Part shown: one piece after another, positions 1 to 8,693 of the stretch
Numbering within the stretch: position 1 is the first letter of the stretch
Layout: the number at the start of each line of letters is the position of its first letter
Assembly (NCBI RefSeq): GCF_026616205.1
Contig: NZ_JANHGR010000001.1
Location: 1,302,001 to 1,366,000 of the forward strand
Length of the DNA stretch: 64,000 nucleotides
Direction: 5' to 3'
Source: Halolamina litorea
GTDB lineage: Archaea; Halobacteriota; Halobacteria; Halobacteriales; Haloferacaceae
Notes under the pieces: generated by a model
What the model was told of the DNA's origin: nothing
The model's input: only the letters and a program-made list of their open reading frames with translations
The model's database searches: none
Position numbers and translations under genes: made by a program

Positions 1-46
1 GGGGCTCCGGGAAGGCGTCGACAGTCACGCGGTCGAGTGCGCTCAT
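1..46 (-). CDS. Start of a truncated gene downstream of ctaB
   Basis: Only the first 15 codons lie inside the window (MSALDRVTVDAFPEP). The ATG at 44-46 begins two bases after the ctaB stop codon, so the two are almost certainly co-transcribed. In other haloarchaea an ABC-transporter ATPase often follows ctaB, but nothing in these 15 residues identifies it. The gene runs off the left edge. Confidence 0.6.
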   Translation of the reverse strand, partial: MSALDRVTVDAFPEP

Positions 47-48
47 AG

Positions 49-1449
49 TCAGAACACGAGCGTGTCGATCACCACCGCGAGCAACACGCCGCCGAGGTAG
101 GCGTTCGAGGCGTGGAACGCACGGAACGCCGCCGCCTCGGTGCGCTCGAAGTGGAGTCGGACGACCGCCCAGAGGAACACCGCCGCGAGGGCGACGCCGA
201 AGGCGACGAACAGCCAGTCGAGGCGGGCCGCGAGCGCCAGCGCGGCCGACGCAGCCAGGGTGGCCCCGAGGTACCACAGGATGTGTCGCCGGGTGGTCGT
301 CTCGCCGCGCACGACAGGCATCATCGGGAAGCCGCCGGCCGCGTAGTCGTCCTTGTAGGCGAGCGCGAGGTTGTAGAAGTGTGCGGGCGTCCAGAGGAAC
401 ACGACCGTCGCGAGGCCGATCCCACCCCAACCGATCTCGCCGGTGACGGCGGCCCAGCCGATCAGTGCGGGGAGCGCGCCGGCGGCGCCGCCGATGACGG
501 TGTTCTGGACGGTGTTGGGCTTGAGGATCAGCGTGTAGACGACGCTGTAGAACGCGATGGCGGTGATCCCCAGCACGGCCGCGAGCAGGTTGATCGAGGC
601 GAACAGGCCGACCGAGATGGCGGCGAGCACGAGGCCGAACGCCACGGCGTTCCGGACGGGCACGAGGTCGACCGCGAGCGGGCGGTCGCTGGTTCGCTGC
701 ATCCGGCGGTCCACGTCGCGTTCGAGGACGTGGTTGAACGTGCCGGACGCACCGATCGAGAGCGCGCCGGCGGCGAGCGTCTTGGCGACTACGGGAACGG
801 TGAAGTTCGCGCCGCCAGCCAGCGCCATCGCCGCCGAGGCGACGAGACAGAGCAGCCACATCAGCCGCGGCTTGGTCAGGCGGAAGTAGGCCGCGAGCTT
901 GGCCTTCGTCCGGGGCCAGCCCGGATCCGGGAGCTCCGGCGAGGGCGTGTCCTCGACCGGCGGGAGTTCGTCGTCGATGGGGTCCTCGGGCGTGTCGTCG
1001 GGGTCACCGGTGGCCGCCTCCAGGGACCACGCGAGCGCGGCGAGGACGCCGCCGAAGATGGCGACGCCGAGCGCGAGGTGCAGCGTCGAGACGCCGGCGG
1101 TCGCGCTCACGGCCGTCGTGGCGATGATGGCGCCGACGCCCGACTGGAGCGGGAACAGCGCGAGGGCGACGAGGAGTGCGCCCTTGACGCGCCGGGACTC
1201 CCCACGGCGCCACGCGACGGCGGTGGCAGCGAGGAGCAGGAGGCCGACGACGCCCGCGCCGATGCGGTGGCCGAGCGCGAACCAGCCGTCGGCGGAGGTC
1301 GGGAGCGCGAAGCCGCCGCCACAGGCTGGCCAGCCGCTACAGGCTGCCGCAGCGTCGGTGATGGCCGTAGTCGCGCCGACGGCGACGAGGAGGTACACCC
1401 CCATCGCGGCCGCCGCGAGCAGGCCGGCGAACTGGCGGTCGGAAGTCAC
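49..1449 (-). CDS. ctaB: Fused haem A synthase-like / protohaem IX farnesyltransferase (CtaA-CtaB)
   Basis: The protein has 466 residues. Residues 1-150 form a half-size CtaA/COX15-like unit with four membrane segments, a Cys pair (CSGWPAC) and His residues in GHRIG and LHLALG. An acidic Pro-rich linker (about 148-178) joins it to a UbiA-type prenyltransferase domain with the prenyl-diphosphate motif NHVLERDVDRRM and a later YKDDYAAGGFPMM. The UbiA half makes haem O from protohaem; the first half is related to the enzyme that converts haem O to haem A. Both serve haem-copper oxidases, which fits the divergent coxB gene next door. The start is GTG at 1447-1449 with a TATA-like box (CCGATAAATAGCC) about 27 bases upstream, so the transcript is probably leaderless. 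Confidence 0.93.
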   Translation of the reverse strand: MTSDRQFAGLLAAAAMGVYLLVAVGATTAITDAAAACSGWPACGGGFALPTSADGWFALGHRIGAGVVGLLLLAATAVAWRRGESRRVKGALLVALALFPLQSGVGAIIATTAVSATAGVSTLHLALGVAIFGGVLAALAWSLEAATGDPDDTPEDPIDDELPPVEDTPSPELPDPGWPRTKAKLAAYFRLTKPRLMWLLCLVASAAMALAGGANFTVPVVAKTLAAGALSIGASGTFNHVLERDVDRRMQRTSDRPLAVDLVPVRNAVAFGLVLAAISVGLFASINLLAAVLGITAIAFYSVVYTLILKPNTVQNTVIGGAAGALPALIGWAAVTGEIGWGGIGLATVVFLWTPAHFYNLALAYKDDYAAGGFPMMPVVRGETTTRRHILWYLGATLAASAALALAARLDWLFVAFGVALAAVFLWAVVRLHFERTEAAAFRAFHASNAYLGGVLLAVVIDTLVF

Positions 1450-1468
1450 ACACGGAGTTACATACGCG

Positions 1469-1522
1469 GCTATTTATCGGCTTCGCGTCGGGCGCGCCCG
1501 TGGGAACCGCGCCAGCTTATTT
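1469..1522. promoter_or_regulatory. Back-to-back leaderless promoters of ctaB and coxB
   Basis: On the minus strand CCGATAAATAGCC (1469-1481) sits about 27 bases before the ctaB GTG. On the plus strand CTTATTTAGG (1515-1524) sits about 27 bases before the coxB ATG at 1548. Both have the archaeal TATA spacing for leaderless mRNAs and support the chosen starts. The shared 98-base spacer could allow joint control of oxidase assembly and haem supply. Confidence 0.7.
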
Positions 1523-1547
1523 AGGCGATGCCGGAGTTGTTCGCACA

Positions 1548-2279
1548 ATGCGGTCACCCGGCCCGAGGCGACGGCGCGCGCTGCTCGTCACGCTCGTCGT
1601 CCTCGTCGTCGCCGTCGACCCCGCCTTGGCCGGCCCGACGACGACTGCCGACTTGATCAACGAGCTACGGTACAAGCTCCTGATCATCGCCATCCCGGTG
1701 ACGATAGTCGCCGAAGCGGCACTCTACTACGCGATCAAGACGTTCCGCAACAACGACACCCCAAAGCCGACGCTCGAGAACCGCCGGCTGGAGCTGACGT
1801 GGACGCTCGGCACGGCGGCGATCCTGCTGTTCGTCGGGTTCGCCTCCTACGGCGTCATGGCCCAGCCCTCGGTGGTGTACCCCGCCGATAAGGCCGACGC
1901 CGACGGGGATGACGTGGTCGTCGACGTGGACGCCTACCAGTGGGGCTGGGAGTTCAACTACCCCCGACACGAGAACGTCTCGACGGACACGAAGGTCGTC
2001 CTCCCCGTCGACACGCGAGTGTTCTTCAGTATCTCCTCACGGGATGTGGTCCACTCATTTTCGGTCCCGGAGATGGGGCTAAAACAGGACGCCTTCCCCG
2101 GCGAGGAGAACGTTATCATGACTCAGACGACCGAACAGGGGACCTACCAGGGCTACTGCACGGAGTTCTGTGGCGTCTCTCACGCCAAGATGACGTTCAC
2201 CGTCGAGGTCATGGGTCAGCAGGAGTACCAGAACTGGCTCGGCGACCAGGAACAGCGCCCGGCGACCGACGAGAGCTAA
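1548..2279 (+). CDS. coxB: Cytochrome c oxidase subunit II (CuA subunit)
   Basis: The 243-residue membrane protein accepts electrons at the outer face of a haem-copper terminal oxidase. It has an N-terminal signal segment, two membrane helices (about residues 38-60 and 80-105) and a periplasm-side cupredoxin domain. The CuA ligands are visible in [12 protein letters not shown] near residue 206, with the upstream His in [11 protein letters not shown]. An in-frame GTG at 1500 would add 16 residues, but the TATA-like box 27 bases before the ATG favours 1548. Subunit I is not in the window. The 3' end overlaps ribL by four bases, tail to tail. Confidence 0.95.
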   Translation: MRSPGPRRRRALLVTLVVLVVAVDPALAGPTTTADLINELRYKLLIIAIPVTIVAEAALYYAIKTFRNNDTPKPTLENRRLELTWTLGTAAILLFVGFASYGVMAQPSVVYPADKADADGDDVVVDVDAYQWGWEFNYPRHENVSTDTKVVLPVDTRVFFSISSRDVVHSFSVPEMGLKQDAFPGEENVIMTQTTEQGTYQGYCTEFCGVSHAKMTFTVEVMGQQEYQNWLGDQEQRPATDES

Positions 2280-2740
2280 CCGCGGCGTTCGAGGATGCGG
2301 TCGATGATCCGGCCGGTCGAGAGCAGTTCGTCGTCGTACTTCGGCTCGCGCGGCCCGGCACGGGTCACCTCACAGTCGATCCCTCGCTCGTCGAGCGCCG
2401 CCTGGACGGCTTCCTCGTCGTGGTGCTGGTCGTAGCCAAGCACGATCACGTCGGGGTCGATCCGCTCGATGGGGACGAAGATATCCGACTCGTGGCCGAG
2501 ATGGGCCTCGGCGACGGCGTCGATGGCGTCGACGACGTCCCGGCGCTGGCGGGCGGGCAGGACGGGCGACTCCTTGTGGGTGACGTTCGGGTCCCGAGCG
2601 ACGATGACGTGGAGTTCGTCCGCGACGGACGCCGCCTCCCGGAGGTAGTGGACGTGCCCGGGGTGGATCAGGTCGAACGTACCCTGCGCGACCGCTCGGA
2701 CCGGGTCCGCATCGTTGTCGGCGGCGTCGCCCTCGCTCAT
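2276..2740 (-). CDS. ribL: FAD synthase (archaeal RibL, cytidylyltransferase fold)
   Basis: This 154-residue soluble enzyme belongs to the archaeal nucleotidyltransferase family that adenylates FMN to FAD. The [10 protein letters not shown] nucleotide-binding motif is at residues 20-29 and the C-terminal loop motif [11 protein letters not shown] matches the family's ISSTxI signature. Length and motifs fit RibL (MJ1179 type) rather than glycerol-3-phosphate cytidylyltransferase, although the two are close. Its ATG overlaps the stop of the upstream JAMM gene by four bases, so the two are translationally coupled. Confidence 0.88.
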   Translation of the reverse strand: MSEGDAADNDADPVRAVAQGTFDLIHPGHVHYLREAASVADELHVIVARDPNVTHKESPVLPARQRRDVVDAIDAVAEAHLGHESDIFVPIERIDPDVIVLGYDQHHDEEAVQAALDERGIDCEVTRAGPREPKYDDELLSTGRIIDRILERRG

Positions 2741-3237
2741 GGCTCCTCCCCGTCGAGGCCCAGTTCGGCGTCGATGTCCTCCTGCGTGAAGTCGAAGAAC
2801 TCCTCGCCGTCGTCGAGTTCGACATCGTAGACCGGGAGGCTCCGTCGCTTCCCCTCGCGGTCGAGGGCGACCCAGTCGTTCTCGCCGTACGGGTGGCCGA
2901 TGATGATGTGGACCTGCCCCTTGGTGAACGTGGCGAGGTCGGCCTGTGAAGGCTGGAGGACGCCGTTCGGGTGGGAGTGGATCGATCCGACCGAGGAGAA
3001 GTCGTTGGGGATCATGCTGGTCTTGACCGTCGCGCTCACGGGGTTGGACTCGGTCCCGGGGACGATCAGCACGTCAGTGACGAGCAGGCCGTCGTGGTCG
3101 AGGCCGTACTCCGCGGCGGGTTCGCCCCGGAGCAGCCCCATGTACTCGTCGGGGTGGGTCTCGCGGGACGCTTCGAGCGCGAACGTCAGGGCGTCGTCGG
3201 CGATGCCGATCACATCGCCCGACCGGAACAGTCCCAT
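2737..3237 (-). CDS. JAMM/MPN+ metalloprotease (HvJAMM2-like)
   Basis: The 166-residue protein has a complete JAMM zinc-protease motif. Glu31 (in DEYMGLL) is followed by [14 protein letters not shown], giving His87-x-His89-x7-Ser97-x2-Asp100. In haloarchaea such proteins cleave isopeptide-linked or fused SAMP modifiers; this one is distinct from the second JAMM gene at 29.7 kb. An in-frame ATG nine codons upstream exists, but a TATA-like CCTTAGTTG (3262-3270) lies about 29 bases before the ATG at 3235-3237, which supports the shorter form. It is co-directional and overlapping with ribL, an association with no obvious biochemical reason. Confidence 0.85.
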   Translation of the reverse strand: MGLFRSGDVIGIADDALTFALEASRETHPDEYMGLLRGEPAAEYGLDHDGLLVTDVLIVPGTESNPVSATVKTSMIPNDFSSVGSIHSHPNGVLQPSQADLATFTKGQVHIIIGHPYGENDWVALDREGKRRSLPVYDVELDDGEEFFDFTQEDIDAELGLDGEEP

Positions 3238-3359
3238 CTGTCGGGTACTCGGTGACCCCGACAACTAAGGATTCCGGGACGGCCCCGAGGGCCTCACGAG
3301 CGGTCCGTCGAGAGTCCCGAACTGGAAGACTTAACACCGGCGACGGCGGACTTTTCTCC

Positions 3360-5300
3360 ATGAGCGAGAACCCTGTCGGCGAGGACGCCGACACCACCGA
3401 GGGCGGTTCGCCCTCGGACCGTCGGGATGTTCCCGACGACGCGACGCTTGTGTACGATCTCGATCCCGACTGTACCGTCGACGACGTTGCCGAGGGCGCC
3501 CGCTATCTCGTCACCGTCAACGGCGTGGTCGACTACGGCGTCTTCGTCGACGTCTCCGACTCCGTCTCGGGGCTGGTACACGAGTCCGGCCTCTCGGGGG
3601 AGTACGCGGTCGGCGACGAGTTCGTCGTCCGACTGACCGAGATCCGCGAGAACGGCGACATCGCGTTCGAGGAGGTCGACCCCGCCGACAACCAGGTCGT
3701 CCGCGTCGAACACGAACCCGAGATCACCCTCATCGACGACCTCCGCCGCGGCGAGGACGCCGTCGTCGAGGGCGAACTGACCCAGATCAAACAGACCGGC
3801 GGGCCGACGATCTTCCACGTCGGCGACGAAAGCGGCATCGTCGCCGCCGCGGCGTTCGAGGAGGCCGGCGTGCGCGCCTACCCCGAAGCCGAACTCGGCG
3901 ACGTGGTCCGTGTGGCCGGCGAGGTCGGCCTCCACGACGGCGTCCGCCAACTGGAAGTCGAGGACGTGACTGTGCTCGACGGCGAGACCGCCGAGGCTGC
4001 TCGCGAGCGACTCGACGAGGCCCGAACCGAGCGCGCCGGCCCCGAGGCCGTCGACCCGCTGGTCGAGTGGCCCGAGTTCGAGAAGCTCCGACCGGACCTC
4101 GAGGACCTCGCGCGCCTGCTCCGCCGGACGGTGCTCGAAGGGCGCCCGATCCGCGTGCGCCACCACGCCGACGGCGACGGGATGTGCGCCGCGGTCCCGG
4201 TCCAGCGCGCCCTGGAGAACTTCATCGAGGAGGTCCACGCCGACCCCGACGCCGGCCGCCACCTGTTCAAGCGACTCCCCTCGAAGGCGCCGTTCTACGA
4301 GATGGAGGACGTGACCCGCGACCTCAACTTCGCGCTGGAGGGTCGCGCCCGCCACGGCCAGCAACTCCCGTTCCTGCTGATGCTGGACAACGGGAGCACC
4401 GAGGAGGACACCCCAGCTTACCGGAACCTCGCTCACTACGACATGCCCATCGCGGTCGTCGACCACCACCACCCCGACCCCGAGGCCGTCGACCCGCTGC
4501 TCGACGCCCACGTCAACCCCTACCTCTACGACGAGGACTACAGCATCACCACGGGGATGATGTGTGTCGAACTCGCGCGGATGATCGACCCGACGATCAC
4601 CGACGACCTGCGACACGTCCCGGCCGTCGCCGGCGTCTCGGACCGGTCCCGCGCCGACGCGATGGCCGACTACGTCGACCTCGCCGAGTCCGAGGGGTAC
4701 GACCGCGACGACCTCGACGACATCGGTGAGGCGCTCGACTACGCGGCCCACTGGCTGCGCTACTCCAGCGGCCACTCGGTCGTCAACGACGTGCTCAACG
4801 TCGGCTGCGACGACGAGGAGCGCCACGAGGAACTGGTCGAGTTCCTCTCCGGGCGCGCGGCCCGCGACGTCGACGAACAGCTCGACGCCGTCGAGGACCA
4901 CGTCGACCACGAGACGCTCGAAAGCGACGCCCACCTCTACCGGATCGACCTCGACCGCTGGGCCCACCGCTTCACCTACCCCGCCCCGGGGAAGACGACC
5001 GGCGAACTCCACGACACGAAGGTCCAGGAGACCGGCGACCCGGTCATCACGATCGGCTACGGCCCGGACTTCGCCGTCCTCCGGAGTGACGGCGTCCGAC
5101 TCGACATCCCGCGGATGGTCGAGGAACTCAACGAGGAACTGCCCGGCGCCGGCGTCTCCGGCGGCGGCCACCTCGTTGTCGGCTCGATCAAGTTCGTGAA
5201 GGGCCGCCGCGAGCAGGTGATCGACGCGCTGGTCGAGAAGATGGCCGACGCGGAGATCGACGAGGCGCTCTCGTCGACGGCCGCGGCGCTGGACGACTGA
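3360..5300 (+). CDS. RecJ-like DHH-family nuclease with two OB folds
   Basis: The 646-residue protein starts with an acidic tail, then an S1-type OB fold (about 47-95; YGVFVDVSDSVSGLVHESGL), a second OB fold (about 130-205) and a DHH phosphoesterase core. Metal motifs are HHADGDG (about 265), LMLDNGST (about 342) and DHHHPD (about 367), and a DHHA1-type SGGGH lies near 600. This is the domain set of archaeal RecJ/GAN-type single-strand exonucleases, which act in DNA repair or at the replisome. Haloarchaea carry several paralogues, so the exact one is not assigned. The ATG at 3360 has a TATA-like CTTAAC 27 bases upstream; longer in-frame starts are unlikely. Confidence 0.88.
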   Translation: MSENPVGEDADTTEGGSPSDRRDVPDDATLVYDLDPDCTVDDVAEGARYLVTVNGVVDYGVFVDVSDSVSGLVHESGLSGEYAVGDEFVVRLTEIRENGDIAFEEVDPADNQVVRVEHEPEITLIDDLRRGEDAVVEGELTQIKQTGGPTIFHVGDESGIVAAAAFEEAGVRAYPEAELGDVVRVAGEVGLHDGVRQLEVEDVTVLDGETAEAARERLDEARTERAGPEAVDPLVEWPEFEKLRPDLEDLARLLRRTVLEGRPIRVRHHADGDGMCAAVPVQRALENFIEEVHADPDAGRHLFKRLPSKAPFYEMEDVTRDLNFALEGRARHGQQLPFLLMLDNGSTEEDTPAYRNLAHYDMPIAVVDHHHPDPEAVDPLLDAHVNPYLYDEDYSITTGMMCVELARMIDPTITDDLRHVPAVAGVSDRSRADAMADYVDLAESEGYDRDDLDDIGEALDYAAHWLRYSSGHSVVNDVLNVGCDDEERHEELVEFLSGRAARDVDEQLDAVEDHVDHETLESDAHLYRIDLDRWAHRFTYPAPGKTTGELHDTKVQETGDPVITIGYGPDFAVLRSDGVRLDIPRMVEELNEELPGAGVSGGGHLVVGSIKFVKGRREQVIDALVEKMADAEIDEALSSTAAALDD

Positions 5301-5394
5301 TCGGTCCGGCGCCGTTCGGCCGGACCGGACGACTGAGGCGCGACGACTGTCAGTCGCGCCTCCGTGACGACAGATCGGTTCGGTCCCGATTACC

Positions 5395-7071
5395 TCATTC
5401 TTCCACCGCTGCGAAATCGAGCGACCGCACCGCCACCAGCCCGGCGACGACGACCGCCGCGACGGCGCCCGCCGCGAACAGCCACGTTCGACTCCCCTCC
5501 CCACCACGCCAGTCGGCGTCGAAGCTCTCGCGGTAGAACGCGACCGGCTCGGGGCCGTGGAGTGCGAGCGCCACCTCGCGGTTCTCCGTCGCGCTGTTCT
5601 CGTTCCAGTTGAGCGAGCCCACCACCGCGAGGTCGTCGTCGATCAGCAGCCCCTTCGCGTGAATCTTCTCGTAGCGGCCGGCGGGTTCGGCGACCCGGGC
5701 GGTGAGCGGGGCGTCCGTGCGCTCGGCCCAGCCGTTCAGCCACGCGACCAACGCGGCGTTCTCCTCGGCGACGTACCACGCTCCGGATAGGAGGACGCGG
5801 ACCTCCACACCTCGCTGTGCGGCCCGCAGCGTCGCCTCGACGAGCGAGTTGGCCTGCCGGCCGAGGCTGGGCTGGAGCACGTCGATGCGCTCCTCGGCGC
5901 CGTCGATGGCCGACACCAGTTCTGTTTCGGCGTTCCCCGGCGCGGTCAGCAGCGTGACGTTCCTCGCGTGGACCCGCTCGGGAGCGAACCCGGTCGGGTA
6001 GCTCCCGTTCGCGGCCGGGACACGCTCGAACTGCCGGCCCTCACGGAACGCCGGCCACCCTCGGGTGTCGATCGCGTCGGCGTCGTCGCGGAACAGGCTC
6101 GCGAGCGCGTCGGCCGTCGAGCCGTTCTCGGTCCGCACGCCCCAGCCGCGACTCGCGGCGCCGCCGGTGCCGGCGGGCTTCCAGTTCTCCGTGAGCACGA
6201 GCGCCCGATCGTCGGCGACGGCGTACTTCGGGTGGTGGTAGTTGAACCGCGCCGCGCCGACGCCGCCGACGCGAACGTCGACGCCCGCGGCGAAGAGCCG
6301 GTCGAGAGTTCGGGCCTGTCGGGTCGAAATCCCGCCGACGGGGGCCGCTTCCACCAGCACGCGAACGTCAACGCCACGATCGGCGGCGCGAACCAGTACG
6401 TCGGCAACCCGCTGCGAGGAGAACGTGTAGCCCGCGAGTAGCAGCCGTTCGTCGGCGCCCCGGAGCGTCTCGATCGGCACCTCGGGCGAGTCGGGGAGGA
6501 GGAACGCAGTGGCGTTCGTCGGGCAAGTGTGGACCGCGTCGCGTGGCTCGAAGCCGACGGGTCGCCACTCGTCGCTCGCCGGGAGGTAGCGCTCGCCCTC
6601 CGTACTCTCGCCGTAGTCCACACGCTGGACAACCGCGCCGTCGCGGCGCAGCGTCACCGACTCACCGCCGTTCGAGAGTTCGAGCCCGTCGTCGACGACG
6701 ACCGGTAGTGTCCCGTTCGGGCCGGCGCCGGCTCCGGGCGGGATCGACCCCGGTTCGTCCGTGACGAGCACCCGGCCGGAGCGGTTCCGGAGCCGGACGG
6801 CGGACTCGCCGTCGGAGACGCTCCAGTTCCCGGGCTCCGGGAGCGAGAGGAGGACGTACTCGCCGGCGTCGTTCCCGCGGACCGGATCGGGGTAGAGTTC
6901 GAGGATCGCGCCGTCGGGCTCGCCTCGTTCCCCGTCGGCGCCGTCCCGCGCGTCGAGTGCGGCGACAGCGCCGCCCCCGAGAGCCGGGAGGACCAGCAAC
7001 GCACAGACGGCCAGCGTCGCGGCTCTCCGGCTCGTTCGGGATCCCTCGGCGGCGGGCTGTCGTCGCGCCAC
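5395..7071 (-). CDS. Exported phospholipase-D-superfamily protein with lamin-tail-like domain
   Basis: The 558-residue protein has an N-terminal signal or anchor segment (about 17-38), a lamin-tail-type beta domain (about 53-130; YPDPVRGNDAGEYVLL), two PLD half-sites and a C-terminal membrane helix (about 530-552). The catalytic motifs are HHPKYAVADD (about 278) and IHAKGLLIDD (about 469), the second followed by GSLNW and a conserved NRE. The family comprises phosphodiesterases acting on phospholipids or nucleic acids; the lamin-tail domain is common in extracellular nucleases. It is probably anchored at the cell surface facing out. The substrate cannot be read from sequence. Confidence 0.85.
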   Translation of the reverse strand: MARRQPAAEGSRTSRRAATLAVCALLVLPALGGGAVAALDARDGADGERGEPDGAILELYPDPVRGNDAGEYVLLSLPEPGNWSVSDGESAVRLRNRSGRVLVTDEPGSIPPGAGAGPNGTLPVVVDDGLELSNGGESVTLRRDGAVVQRVDYGESTEGERYLPASDEWRPVGFEPRDAVHTCPTNATAFLLPDSPEVPIETLRGADERLLLAGYTFSSQRVADVLVRAADRGVDVRVLVEAAPVGGISTRQARTLDRLFAAGVDVRVGGVGAARFNYHHPKYAVADDRALVLTENWKPAGTGGAASRGWGVRTENGSTADALASLFRDDADAIDTRGWPAFREGRQFERVPAANGSYPTGFAPERVHARNVTLLTAPGNAETELVSAIDGAEERIDVLQPSLGRQANSLVEATLRAAQRGVEVRVLLSGAWYVAEENAALVAWLNGWAERTDAPLTARVAEPAGRYEKIHAKGLLIDDDLAVVGSLNWNENSATENREVALALHGPEPVAFYRESFDADWRGGEGSRTWLFAAGAVAAVVVAGLVAVRSLDFAAVEE

Positions 7072-7134
7072 GGGGAGGGTGGTCCCGCCATCCTGTATGA
7101 ACGTTCGGGGGCCGCGGGGGTTCCTCCGCCGCGG

Positions 7135-7422
7135 CTACATCCCCATGTCCGCCGCGGGCTCGGGGATCGGGAGGTCGTTGACGCCGACGCCCAGCAGTTC
7201 CGCGGCGTGGTCGAGCGCCATGTCGAAGCCGTAGTAGCGTTCGAGTTCGTCGCCGTCCGGGCCGTTCCGGACCTTCAGCATCGCGTAGCCGTCGATGTTC
7301 TGGGCGATCGAGGCGGTGCGGCCCTCGCGGTCGAAGTCCAGTCGGCGCTCCCCGGCTTCCTCGGTGTAGCGGGCGGTCACGTCACCCGACGTGCGCTCGG
7401 TCGCGCCCTCGTGGTCGCTCAT
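7135..7422 (-). CDS. Conserved haloarchaeal protein of unknown function (95 aa)
   Basis: This is a small acidic soluble protein with no signal peptide, membrane segment or cysteine. The middle (about 35-75; RTASIAQNIDGYAMLKVRN) has alternating hydrophobic residues suggesting a short beta sheet, followed by one helix and a Pro/Met-rich tail. I do not recognise a family. It is a single gene between the PLD-like gene and a divergent gene. Confidence 0.7.
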   Translation of the reverse strand: MSDHEGATERTSGDVTARYTEEAGERRLDFDREGRTASIAQNIDGYAMLKVRNGPDGDELERYYGFDMALDHAAELLGVGVNDLPIPEPAADMGM

Positions 7423-7535
7423 GGCCCCGCTTCGCCCGCCCGGGAGTAAGGCCCATCGGTGTCGGCGACCGAGCCTTCCCGGAGTGGTCCGGCAGCCCGC
7501 GCAGGCTTATACCTCGGCGGCCCCAAATCAGGCCC

Positions 7536-8297
7536 ATGACCGACCGCCGCGACCCCGAGGCGGAGGAGCTGCGCGAACGGCTCGACGAGCTCGAAACGAC
7601 GCTGGTAGCGCTGCGTGAGGAACTGGACGACGGCTCTGACGCCACGCGGGTCCCCCGCGGGCTCCTGGGCGGTGGCCGTCGCCCACCGCGGCCACCCCGG
7701 CTCAGTGAGGTGCTCCGGTTCACCGAGGAGTACACCATCCCCACGGTGATCTCGGTGCTGGAGACGAACATCCGGCTGCTCAAGCTCGGCGGCGCCGCCC
7801 TCCGCGCGGTCGACCCCGAGCGCTCCACGCTCCAGCGGGAGCGCGAGGGGGCGGTGAGTCGGGCCCTCGACGCCGGTCGGGGGTTCTCGACCGACCGGCT
7901 GGCCGACGGGCTCGCCGACCTCAACGAGGCCGTTTCCGGGACCGAAGCCACCGATCCCGAGGCGCGGGAGCTGCTCTCCGAGGCAGAGGAACTCTCCGCG
8001 GAGATCCAGGAACGACTTCGCGAGGCCGGGGGAGGCCACCGCCCCGGGTCGTCGACGCGCCGCGGTGAGTCCGAGCGGGACGACGGCGCCGTCCACATCG
8101 ACGTGACTGACGGACGCGAGGAGAAGGAGGCCGACGAGACCGACGAGTCGGTCGACGACAGCCCGCAGCCGGACGTGGACGCCGAACTCGACTCCATCCG
8201 TGAGGAGGTCAGGGGTTCAGCGAGTGAGAACACTGCGGACGAACGAACGGACGACGACGAACCCGGCGACGACGCCAACGGGAACGCGCCGGAGTAG
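7536..8297 (+). CDS. Haloarchaeal protein with coiled coil and acidic tail, unknown function
   Basis: The 253-residue soluble protein starts with an N-terminal coiled coil (about 5-37; ERLDELETTLVALREELDD). A conserved helical region follows (about 55-165; LRFTEEYTIPTVISVLETNI), then a disordered Asp/Glu/Ser-rich tail. There are no catalytic motifs. The TATA-like GCTTATACC lies 27 bases before the ATG, indicating a leaderless transcript. The architecture suggests a structural or adaptor role, but this is inference. Confidence 0.7.
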   Translation: MTDRRDPEAEELRERLDELETTLVALREELDDGSDATRVPRGLLGGGRRPPRPPRLSEVLRFTEEYTIPTVISVLETNIRLLKLGGAALRAVDPERSTLQREREGAVSRALDAGRGFSTDRLADGLADLNEAVSGTEATDPEARELLSEAEELSAEIQERLREAGGGHRPGSSTRRGESERDDGAVHIDVTDGREEKEADETDESVDDSPQPDVDAELDSIREEVRGSASENTADERTDDDEPGDDANGNAPE

Positions 8298-8693
8298 CTA
8301 CTCGATCGGGCGGAAGCGGAAGCCGTCCCACTCCTGACTCGCCGGCTCGCGGATGCCCGCTTCCGGATCGCGGAGTTCGTCGACGTGGAACGCCTCGACG
8401 GCGTCGCCGATCTCGACGTTTCCGTACTCGAGTTGGCCGAGCGCGCGGACCGGCTGGCCGTCCACGTCGAACTCGACGATGGCGAGGTGGTTCGGCTGCC
8501 GGACGCCCGGCGGCGTCGCCGTCGACGTGGTCCACGTCACGACCTCGGCGGTGTACTCGCTCAGGTCGACGGTATCGACGGGTGGCTCCCCGCCAGGGCC
8601 GTAGGGGTGGCCCGGGTAGGTGATGCTGCCGTCGGGGTAGCGGTGGGCGGTCAGTTCCGGTTCGTCGGTCGTCTCGGTGTCGTGGTCGCTCAT
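8298..8693 (-). CDS. DUF35-type OB-fold partner of thiolase, without the zinc-ribbon cysteines
   Basis: The 131-residue protein matches the OB-fold half of DUF35 acyl-CoA-associated proteins (YTAEVVTWTTS, HLAIVEFDVDGQPVRALGQL). Such proteins bridge thiolase and HMG-CoA synthase in archaea. The usual N-terminal CxxC...CxxC zinc ribbon is replaced by a Pro/Gly-rich segment (YPGHPYGPGGEPP) and the protein has no cysteine at all. Its ATG overlaps the thiolase stop by four bases, so the two products are probably made as partners. Confidence 0.8.
   Translation of the reverse strand: MSDHDTETTDEPELTAHRYPDGSITYPGHPYGPGGEPPVDTVDLSEYTAEVVTWTTSTATPPGVRQPNHLAIVEFDVDGQPVRALGQLEYGNVEIGDAVEAFHVDELRDPEAGIREPASQEWDGFRFRPIE

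Noticed and set aside
112-1524. Long plus-strand open frame opposite ctaB
   Set aside because: Its product is Arg/Glu-rich low-complexity sequence and it mirrors the real gene's codon positions. In GC-rich haloarchaeal DNA the reverse strand of genes is often open. The same applies to 8858-11149, 19609-21291, 30507-32435, 38335-40383 and 50577-52556.
3294-5507. 737-codon minus-strand frame opposite the RecJ-like gene
   Set aside because: It gives a Val/Asp/Gly-rich translation without domains, whereas the plus-strand frame has OB folds and the full set of DHH motifs.
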